From Streptomyces sp. NBC_01353 (GTDB lineage: Bacteria; Actinomycetota; Actinomycetes; Streptomycetales; Streptomycetaceae): a stretch of DNA of 64,000 bases. Each line of letters starts with the position of its first letter. Positions within the stretch are counted from its first letter, which is position 1. This document shows positions 57,990-64,000 of this stretch, piece after piece. Under the pieces are notes generated by a model. It saw only the letters and a list, made by a program, of their open reading frames with translations. It was not told where the DNA came from and made no database searches. A program made the position numbers and the translations under genes. The DNA is taken from the NCBI RefSeq assembly GCF_036237275.1, contig NZ_CP108352.1, positions 6,014,001-6,078,000 on the forward strand, read 5' to 3'.

Positions 57990-59210
57990 ATGACCGTCGC
58001 ACCGAACCCCACACCGAATCCCACACCGGACTCCGCGCCGAACCCCGCATCAGCCCCCGCGCCGAACCCCGCATCAGCCCCCGCGCCGAACTCCGCACCA
58101 GACCTCGACCCTGAGATCACGGGCGCCGACTGCCTGATGCGCGCCTTGGAGGCCGCCGGAGCGGACCTCGTCTTCGGCATGCCCGGCGGAGCGATCCTCC
58201 CCGCGTACGACGCACTCCTCGACGCTCCGTCGATCCGGCACGTCCTCGTCCGGCACGAACAGGGCGCCGGGCACGCCGCCGCCGGATACGCCCAGGCCAC
58301 CGGCCGGGTCGGCGTCTGCATGGCGACCTCGGGGCCCGGCGCCACCAACCTGGTCACGGCCATCGCGGACGCCCATGTCAACGACGTCCCCCTGGTGGTG
58401 ATCACCGGTCAGGTGCCCAAGGAACTCGTCGGCACCGACGCCTTCCAGGAGGTCGACTTCTGCGGCGTCACCCGGCCCGTGACCCGGCACAGCTACCTCG
58501 TCAGCGACCCTGCCGAGATCGCGGAGTGCGTCCTGAACGCCTTCCGCATCGCCGGCGGCGAGTACCCGGGCCCGGTCGTCGTCGACATCACCAAGGACGC
58601 GCTCCAGCGGCGGGTGCGGCAACCGGCCCTGCCGTACCAGCCCGCCCCGGCCCGCCCGAGGCCCGCCCCTATGGTGGCTCAGGGCGATCCGGCGGGCCCG
58701 GACAACCCCGTGGGGGCCGTTCTGGCCACCCTGGCCCGCGCCACCGGCCCGGACACGCTGCACGTCCTCGGCGGCGAACTCCACCATCTGTGGCGGGGGA
58801 GCGGCGACTCGGCGCTCGCCTCCCACCAGTGGAGCACCCCCGGCTACGCCCTGCCGGCCGCCCTGGGCGCCCGGATGGGCCTGCCGGATCGCAACGTCTG
58901 GGCGGTCACCGACCCTGGCTGCTTCCTGGCCACCGGGCGCGAGCTGGTCACGGCGGCACTGAACAAGGTGCCGCTGAAGGTCCTCGTCCTGCGGGACGCG
59001 GGCAGGGCCGTCGCCGATCTCGGCGGTATGGCCGAGGCGATGGGCTGCTCCGCCCTCGGCCGCACGGATCCGGCCGGTCTCGCCGCCGCCGTCGAGCGGG
59101 CGCACGCCGTGCACGACCGGCCGGTGCTCGTGGAGTGCGTCGTCCCGGGCGGAATCGAACCGGGCACGCACCGAACATGGCCTGAAGTGGTCGTACCCGA
59201 AGCGGCCTGA
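57990..59210 (+). CDS. acetolactate-synthase-like ThDP protein, shortened and degenerate
   Basis: A 406-aa protein from ATG 57990 (AAGGGGGCC upstream). A repetitive Pro/Ala N-terminus ([20 protein letters not shown]) is followed by the intact PYR domain: [40 protein letters not shown] with the conserved Glu90, and [20 protein letters not shown]. Then the usual FAD-binding middle domain is missing (only about 60 residues) and the C-terminal PP domain reads [40 protein letters not shown] and [18 protein letters not shown]: the Mg-ThDP motif GDG...NN is replaced by TDP and RD. Full enzymes are 550-600 aa. So this may be inactive, or a regulatory/alternative-function relative. Confidence 0.82.
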   Translation: MTVAPNPTPNPTPDSAPNPASAPAPNPASAPAPNSAPDLDPEITGADCLMRALEAAGADLVFGMPGGAILPAYDALLDAPSIRHVLVRHEQGAGHAAAGYAQATGRVGVCMATSGPGATNLVTAIADAHVNDVPLVVITGQVPKELVGTDAFQEVDFCGVTRPVTRHSYLVSDPAEIAECVLNAFRIAGGEYPGPVVVDITKDALQRRVRQPALPYQPAPARPRPAPMVAQGDPAGPDNPVGAVLATLARATGPDTLHVLGGELHHLWRGSGDSALASHQWSTPGYALPAALGARMGLPDRNVWAVTDPGCFLATGRELVTAALNKVPLKVLVLRDAGRAVADLGGMAEAMGCSALGRTDPAGLAAAVERAHAVHDRPVLVECVVPGGIEPGTHRTWPEVVVPEAA

Positions 59211-59219
59211 AAGGGCCAC

Positions 59220-59259
59220 AGGGGAGGGGCATCCGCGTCCGGGCGGATGCCCCTCCCCT
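59220..59259 (+). terminator. terminator of MFS/ThDP operon
   Basis: AGGGGAGGGGCATCCG pairs perfectly with CGGATGCCCCTCCCCT around an 8-nt loop, 9 bp after the ThDP gene stop; also fits the end of the convergent ANL gene. Confidence 0.85.
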
Positions 59260-59282
59260 GCTGCGTGCCGTCCTTCGTACCG

Positions 59283-60842
59283 TCAGTTCTCCGCGAGCTG
59301 CCGGGCCAGCTCCAGCCGCTTCACCTTCGTCGTCGCCGTGTGCGGCAGTTCGTCGAGCCGACGCTGCACCGGCCGGGCGAGCATCGGCAGATCGGCCACC
59401 GCCCGCTGCCACACCAGCGGGTCCAGCGGCTCGTCGTCCCGTGTGCACACCACCGGGACGGCCCTGCCGTCAGGACCGGGGACGATGATGACCTCGACGA
59501 GGGAGGGGATGCTGCTGAAGAGCCGGTCCTCGATCTCCAGCGTGCTGTGGATGCCCGGGATCTCGTCCACCTCGCGGTCGAGCAGATGCAGACAGCCGTA
59601 CTTCGTCCGGTAGCCGAGGTCGCCCATCCGCCACCAGCCGTCCGGCGTGACCTGCTCGTCGTACCGCTCCTCCTCCCCCAGATACGTGAGGATCCGTCCT
59701 CCGCTGCGGACTTCGATGCGTCCCGGGGAGGTACGGCTCACCGGTCGCCCGTCGCGGCTGACCACCCGAACCCGTGTCATGCCGGGGAAGGTGGTCCCCA
59801 CGCACCGGCCCTCCGCGCCCACACGGTGGCGGCGCGTGTAGGTGCGGGCCGCGATGGCACCGGTCTCGCTCTGGCCGTACGTCTGGGCGAAGTACGGCGC
59901 CCGGCGCCGCGAGGCGGCGAGCAGGGTGCGGACGGTCCTCGGATGGATGGCGTCGAACGTGTTGCTGAAGCAGGTGACCCGGGCCAGCGGGCGGGCCGGG
60001 TGGTCCGCGAGGACCTCCCAGGCGAGCAGCGTGTTGGGATGGGCCTCGATCACCCCCGGCGGTATCCGCGCGAACAACTCGGCGACGGACTCCGGGTCGT
60101 CGTCCCGCAACACGATCAGGGGATGCCCGCGGAGCGCGAACAGGGCGACCCCGCTGATCATCCGGGAGTGCGCGAAGGAGACGTGCAGGGCGAGAGGTTC
60201 GTGCCGGCCGACGGCCGCGAGGACCGTCGACTGCGGGCGGCAGCGGGCCTGGATCGTGAGGCCCGTCTGCACCGCCAACTTCGGCAGCCCGGTCGTGCCC
60301 GAGGTGTGGGTGACCAGCGCCGGGCCGTCCTGCGGCATGGTCACCGGGGCGACCCGCGGTACGTCGGCGAGCCCTTCGAGCCCCACGGCGCCCGGGAAGT
60401 CGCCGACCGCCGTCACCACACGGTCGGCGAGCGTGAACACCTCCTGGGGCAACTCGCCGTCCAGCTTCGTCGCGTCGGTCAGCAGGACCGGCCGGTCGAG
60501 CCGCTCCAGGAGCCGGGCCACCGTCTGGCCGTCGAGCTTGGGCGAGAGGAGCACCGGCACGCCACCGACCCTGGCCACGGCGTAGGCGAGCAGGGAGATG
60601 TCGAAGTTGTCCGTCTTGAACACGGCGACCCGCTGCCCGGGCCGTACGTGCGCGGCCCACAGCCGGGAGGCGAAATCGTCCACGAGATCGGCGAGCTCGG
60701 TGAGGGTCGGCCGACGCCCCAGGCGAGGTGCGATGTCCAGGTCGTGATCGAGGTAGACCGGGTTCGCGGGGTGGCGCGCGGCGGCCCGGTCGAAGACCGT
60801 GCCCAGCCGGATGCCCTTGTTGCCGATGCGTTGCAGGAACAT
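59283..60842 (-). CDS. ANL-superfamily acyl/aryl-CoA ligase or adenylate-forming enzyme
   Basis: A 519-aa protein from ATG 60842. ATP-binding A3 THTSGTTGLPKLAVQTGL, A5-type FAQTYGQSETGAIAA, A7 WWRMGDLGYRTKYGCLHLLD, A8 GIHSTLEIEDRLFSSIPSLV, A10 lysine region ATTKVKRLELARQL. A stand-alone ligase: no carrier-protein or condensation domain is fused. It activates a carboxylate as acyl-AMP, probably to CoA. Fatty or aromatic acids of a specialised pathway are likely. Convergent with the ThDP gene and divergent in spirit from the MT gene that follows 140 bp upstream on the same strand. Confidence 0.87.
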   Translation of the reverse strand: MFLQRIGNKGIRLGTVFDRAAARHPANPVYLDHDLDIAPRLGRRPTLTELADLVDDFASRLWAAHVRPGQRVAVFKTDNFDISLLAYAVARVGGVPVLLSPKLDGQTVARLLERLDRPVLLTDATKLDGELPQEVFTLADRVVTAVGDFPGAVGLEGLADVPRVAPVTMPQDGPALVTHTSGTTGLPKLAVQTGLTIQARCRPQSTVLAAVGRHEPLALHVSFAHSRMISGVALFALRGHPLIVLRDDDPESVAELFARIPPGVIEAHPNTLLAWEVLADHPARPLARVTCFSNTFDAIHPRTVRTLLAASRRRAPYFAQTYGQSETGAIAARTYTRRHRVGAEGRCVGTTFPGMTRVRVVSRDGRPVSRTSPGRIEVRSGGRILTYLGEEERYDEQVTPDGWWRMGDLGYRTKYGCLHLLDREVDEIPGIHSTLEIEDRLFSSIPSLVEVIIVPGPDGRAVPVVCTRDDEPLDPLVWQRAVADLPMLARPVQRRLDELPHTATTKVKRLELARQLAEN

Positions 60843-60982
60843 GCGGGAAAACCCTTCGGTTTCGGGGCGTCCGCGGGGACCGGCGTCGGCGCCTGGCCCG
60901 CGCTGCCCGGTCGAGCATCCTGAAGGGGTCGCACATGCGGCAACGAAGCCGCGGCCATCACGTCAAGTGGTCCCGATGTCCG

Positions 60983-61714
60983 TCATGTCGTGCGCGGCAC
61001 GGCCTCCCGGATCTCCAGGAGCAGGTGCTCCACCGGCCCGTCGCCCTCCGGCACGGCCACCGAACCCACCTGCCGCAGTTCGCGCCCGCACTCCTCGGCG
61101 AGCCCGCGCAGCAGGGGCAGGCTCCCCCGGCTGCTGAAGTGCAGCAGGGCCCGGCCGTCGGGCGTCAGACGGCCCGTCGCCTCGGCGAGGAAACGCCGGT
61201 GGGCGGCGTAGCCGGGGTCCACATAGGCGCGCTCGTGGTCGTTGCCGTAGCGGTAGCCGTCCGGCGCGAGGACGTAGTTGGAACTCCAGAACACGGTGTC
61301 GAATCGTTCCTGCGGGTCCAACGCGTGGAAGAGGTCGCTGTGCACGACCCGCATCCGCCCGGTCATGTCGTGCCGGGCCGCGTTCAGTTCGGTGTTCCGA
61401 ACGGCGTTCGGGTTGATGTCGGCCGCCACGACCCGGTCGCAGCCCGCGAGCGCGGCGAGCACGGAGATCACGCCCGCACCACAGCCGATCTCCAGGAAGG
61501 CGCCCAGCCGCGGGGCCGGCGCGTCCGGACCGGGGGAGCCGAGGCCCAGGAAGTCGAGCGCGGTCTCCGTGGAGGGGGAGTGGATCGGCGCGAACACCTC
61601 GTCCAGCAGGTCCCACTCGTACCCCCGCATCGAGAAGACCCGAGGGCGGTCGGCTCGCGTGCGCGACTCGGCGCAGCGGGCCAGCGATCGTTCGTAACTC
61701 TGCGTCTGTCGCAC
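60983..61714 (-). CDS. methyltransferase of the PrmC/HemK-like small-molecule type
   Basis: A 243-aa protein from GTG 61714. SAM motif I GAFLEIGCGAGVISVLAALA, motif II DRVVAADINPNAVRNTELNA, then VVHSDLFHALDPQERFDTVF and WSSNYVLAPDGYRYGN. In PrmC the corresponding tetrapeptide is NPPY; here it is SSNY, so it is not a release-factor methylase but a relative. The N-terminal 30 residues form a helix MRQTQSYERSLARCAESRTR. Acceptor unknown. It lies between the ANL ligase and the PucR-like regulator and may modify their product. Confidence 0.8.
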   Translation of the reverse strand: MRQTQSYERSLARCAESRTRADRPRVFSMRGYEWDLLDEVFAPIHSPSTETALDFLGLGSPGPDAPAPRLGAFLEIGCGAGVISVLAALAGCDRVVAADINPNAVRNTELNAARHDMTGRMRVVHSDLFHALDPQERFDTVFWSSNYVLAPDGYRYGNDHERAYVDPGYAAHRRFLAEATGRLTPDGRALLHFSSRGSLPLLRGLAEECGRELRQVGSVAVPEGDGPVEHLLLEIREAVPRTT

Positions 61715-61923
61715 GGAAACCTCGGCTGGAAGGAACGGTGCCGCCCGAAGGCGACAGAGGATGCCACTCTCTCCCGCCCACCGGGTCCGGCGAAACGTTC
61801 AGGCCAATTCCGGGAACCATCGCTGCACGCCTGTTGAGACGCATTCGTGACCTCGGTCGAACTTCCCTACGATGAGGCGTCTGACCAGTAGTGATGGAGA
61901 GAACCACAGTCGTTGGGGGATCC

Positions 61924-63864
61924 GTGGACGAGGGGCCTGTCGCCGCCACCCGCGACGCCTTTGCATACCTGGAGCTGCTCGCGCGCGAGGCGCCCGCCGC
62001 CCACTTCGACGAACCGCTGCTCCACGTCCCGCCCGTCCCCGGGGCGGACGCCACCGCCGAGGGCCACGGCGCGACCTCCCACCGGGCACGGCAGCTCGCC
62101 CGCGAGATACGGGGGAATGTCGAGCGGCAGCAGCGCCGCGACATGGGCAGCACGGCTCTCCTCGACGTGGCCCGCGAGTTCCTGGCCAGCCACGGCGTCG
62201 ACGAGCTGCTACGGCTGACCTGCCGCCGGGCGCGGACGCTGCTCAGCCTCGACATCGCGTACCTCTGCCTGTACGACCAGAAGACCGACAGCCATGTCGT
62301 CAAGGCCGTCGACGGCCACTCCTCCGATCTGACACCGGGCTTCGTGGTGCCGCCCGGCGCGGGACTCGCCAATCCCGCCACCCGGCGGGCGGCACCCGTG
62401 TGGACCCAGGACTACCTCGCCGACGCCCGGATCAACCACTCCGCCTCCATCGACGAGGTGGTACGGGCGGAGGGGCTGCGCGCGATCATCGCCGTCCCCC
62501 TCGGCGGCAACGGCACCAACTTCGGGGTCCTGTACGCGGGACACCGCACGGTCCGCCACTTCTCCCCGGAGGAGGCGGCGCTCCTCGGGACCTTGAGCGA
62601 GATGGCGGCGGCGGCCCTGGAGAACGCCGGACTCCTGGACGAGGTGAGGGCCGAGACCACCGCGCGGGCCACCGAGGCCGTGCGGATCGGCGAGGAGCTG
62701 CGCTCCGTGCGCCGGCTCGCCGAGGGACAGGCCGCGCTGATGGAGCGGACCCTGGACGGCAGTTCGCTGCCGCAGCTCCTGGCCACCGCCGGAGACCTGC
62801 TGGGCGGGAGCGTCCTGCTCGCGGACGCGGCGGGCCGTACGGTGGTGGGGCACGGCGCCGCCGAGGCGCAGCCGGCTCCCGAGGCGTTCACGGCGGCGGC
62901 CCTGGCGGCGCGGGCGACGGACGCCCCGGTGCTGTCGGCGCCCGGGGTGTGGATCGCTCCGATCCGTGGCGCGGACGACCGGCTCGGCCATCTGGTGTTG
63001 CACCGAGCGGAGCCGCCGACCGCCGAAGACGCCGGCCTGCTGCGGCTCTGCGGCCAGGCCGTGGCCCTGCTGGTGAGACCGGGCGCAGCCACCGAAGAGA
63101 CCGTTCTGCGCGAGGAACTCGCCGAGGCCCTGTTGGTCGGCGGCGAGTGGATCGGGCAGCGGCTGATCGCCCACGGCCGGACCGTCGGCCTCGACTTCAC
63201 GGCACCGTTCGTCGTGGTGGCCGCCCGGCCCGTGGCCGGACTCACCGACCGGGCCCTCGCCTGGGCCGCCGCGTACACCCGCGACCACGGGGGTCTGCGG
63301 GTCCGGATCGACGACCACCTCGTCCTGCTGCTGCCGGGCGAGGACCCGGCCGAAGCTGCCCGTACGGTCGAGGCGTTCGCCCGCGGCATGGGCAGCCCGG
63401 CCACCGTGGGCGCCGCGGGTCCGGTGACGGAGGGCCCGGGCGCCCTGCCCGCCATGTACGACCGGTCCGTACGGTGCCTGGGCACCCTCACGGCGCTCGG
63501 CGCCACCGGTAAGGCGGCATCCGCGCAGCAACTCGGCCCGGTGATGACGCTGCTCTCCCATGAGCGTGACGTCGACGGCTTCATCCGGGCGACGATCGGC
63601 CCGGTCCTGGAGTTCGACGCCCGGCGCTCCGCCGACCTCGCGGTCACCCTCGAGGCGTACTACGCGGCGGGAGGCAGCCCCACCCGGGCAGCGCGCCGCC
63701 TCTACCTCCACCCCAACACCGTCTCCCGGCGGCTCGACCGGATCACCGAACTCCTCGGCCCCCAGTGGCAGGACCTGACCGCAGGCCTCGACATCCAGCT
63801 CGCCCTGCGCCTCCACCGGACACGGGAGTCCCTCGCGCCCTGCCCGGGTTCGGCAGACCGCTGA
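61924..63864 (+). CDS. GAF plus PucR/CdaR-type transcriptional regulator
   Basis: A 646-aa protein from GTG 61924 (GGGGGA just upstream; GTG 61891 and ATG 61894 are alternatives). The N-terminal third has RARTLLSLDIAYLCLYDQKT, VVPPGAGLANPATRRAAPVW, GLRAIIAVPLGGNGTNFGVL and ALLGTLSEMAAAALENAGLL, a GAF domain for small-molecule or redox sensing. The middle is a PucR-type region with LREELAEALLVGGEWIGQRL and the C-terminal HTH ADLAVTLEAYYAAGGSPTRA, ARRLYLHPNTVSRRLDRITE is the PucR HTH_30 motif. Such activators often control acyl-CoA, purine or specialised metabolism; its target here is unknown but the ANL/MT genes are divergent from it. Confidence 0.87.
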   Translation: MDEGPVAATRDAFAYLELLAREAPAAHFDEPLLHVPPVPGADATAEGHGATSHRARQLAREIRGNVERQQRRDMGSTALLDVAREFLASHGVDELLRLTCRRARTLLSLDIAYLCLYDQKTDSHVVKAVDGHSSDLTPGFVVPPGAGLANPATRRAAPVWTQDYLADARINHSASIDEVVRAEGLRAIIAVPLGGNGTNFGVLYAGHRTVRHFSPEEAALLGTLSEMAAAALENAGLLDEVRAETTARATEAVRIGEELRSVRRLAEGQAALMERTLDGSSLPQLLATAGDLLGGSVLLADAAGRTVVGHGAAEAQPAPEAFTAAALAARATDAPVLSAPGVWIAPIRGADDRLGHLVLHRAEPPTAEDAGLLRLCGQAVALLVRPGAATEETVLREELAEALLVGGEWIGQRLIAHGRTVGLDFTAPFVVVAARPVAGLTDRALAWAAAYTRDHGGLRVRIDDHLVLLLPGEDPAEAARTVEAFARGMGSPATVGAAGPVTEGPGALPAMYDRSVRCLGTLTALGATGKAASAQQLGPVMTLLSHERDVDGFIRATIGPVLEFDARRSADLAVTLEAYYAAGGSPTRAARRLYLHPNTVSRRLDRITELLGPQWQDLTAGLDIQLALRLHRTRESLAPCPGSADR

Positions 63865-63912
63865 GCGGACCGTCGGCCTGAGCGGACCGTCGGCCCGAGC
63901 GGACCGACGGCC
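63862..63912. repeat. 17-bp tandem repeat after regulator stop
   Basis: Three copies of TGAGCGGACCGTCGGCC (third slightly changed) at 63862, 63879 and 63896. The first includes the stop TGA of the regulator. Confidence 0.75.
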
Positions 63913-64000
63913 GAAGCGAGCTTCGGCGACAACGGCGGTCCGCGGGGCCTCAGACCGGCACGGCGGTCCGCCGGCGCGGCCGCGGGCCGACCCGCTGCTC

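Overview
The window is high-GC DNA from a Streptomyces or close relative. The pointers are dense GTGA/ATGA gene overlaps, many GTG and TTG starts, GntR/UTRA regulators, KstR-type steroid genes, Rrf2 and PucR/CdaR-type regulators, the typical Streptomyces GC-rich palindromic repeats, and a B12-riboswitch-controlled ECF transporter operon. No complete tRNA, rRNA or CRISPR array is present.

Region 1 (1 to about 16.5 kb) is an accessory island, visibly richer in AT than the rest in several genes. It carries GntR regulators, a NUDIX hydrolase, a DUF4062 protein, a broken IS5-type transposase, a P-loop kinase-like protein, a DUF262 (GmrS-like) protein, an SRA-like plus PD-(D/E)XK type IV restriction protein, a string of tiny overlapping genes governed by GntR proteins, and an unrecognised membrane-protein/partner pair. 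Three sites (about 5.55-5.95, 14.5-14.85 and 15.9-16.1 kb) combine a tRNA 3'-end-like sequence, an 11-bp-spaced CGTGCC direct repeat and a strong terminator; integrase C-terminal remnants sit beside the first two. I read these as fossil right-hand attachment sites of successive tRNA-targeting elements, with the intact tRNA probably left of the window. The cargo looks like a defence island.

Region 2 (16.5-32 kb) is core-type chromosome: lipoprotein, SLATT-like protein and MBL hydrolase, a GntR regulator with twin 12-bp palindromes, DUF2277, DedA, DoxX, PhoD-like phosphatase, secreted HNH nuclease, FetB-like permease, HAD phosphatase, a peptidoglycan-binding membrane protein, an MFS exporter with a cytoplasmic winged-helix-like tail, GNAT, ABM monooxygenase, O-methyltransferase and DUF2330.

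Region 3 (32-35 kb and 48-55.5 kb) holds steroid-catabolism-type genes: divergent CYP125 and FadA5-like thiolase with KstR-like operators, an aldehyde dehydrogenase plus 3Fe-4S ferredoxin, a KstR-like TetR regulator with a perfect KstR motif upstream, and a glycosyltransferase/methyltransferase/alpha-barrel operon sharing that regulatory gap. An MBL hydrolase at 42-43 kb shares an almost identical promoter element with the aldehyde dehydrogenase, so these scattered genes may be coordinately controlled.

Region 4 (35.6-41.8 kb) is a five-gene operon behind a cobalamin riboswitch: a surface-anchored terpene-cyclase-like alpha-barrel protein, a second surface-anchored protein, EcfT, a fused double ECF ATPase and an ECF S component, all overlapping by 4 bp. 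It looks like a corrinoid or cobalt capture-and-import machine reminiscent of animal transcobalamin. The ATPase linker has been expanded by Streptomyces intergenic repeats.

Region 5 (43.5-48.1 kb) has two NCS2 purine/pyrimidine-type permeases around a small HTH regulator, each with a GGAA-N6-TTCC element, followed by another integrase fossil. Region 6 (55.6-64 kb) has an SRPBCC protein, an Rrf2 regulator with its operator, an MFS exporter, a shortened acetolactate-synthase-like ThDP protein with a degenerate cofactor motif, an ANL ligase, a methyltransferase and a GAF/PucR-type regulator, possibly a small specialised-metabolism locus.
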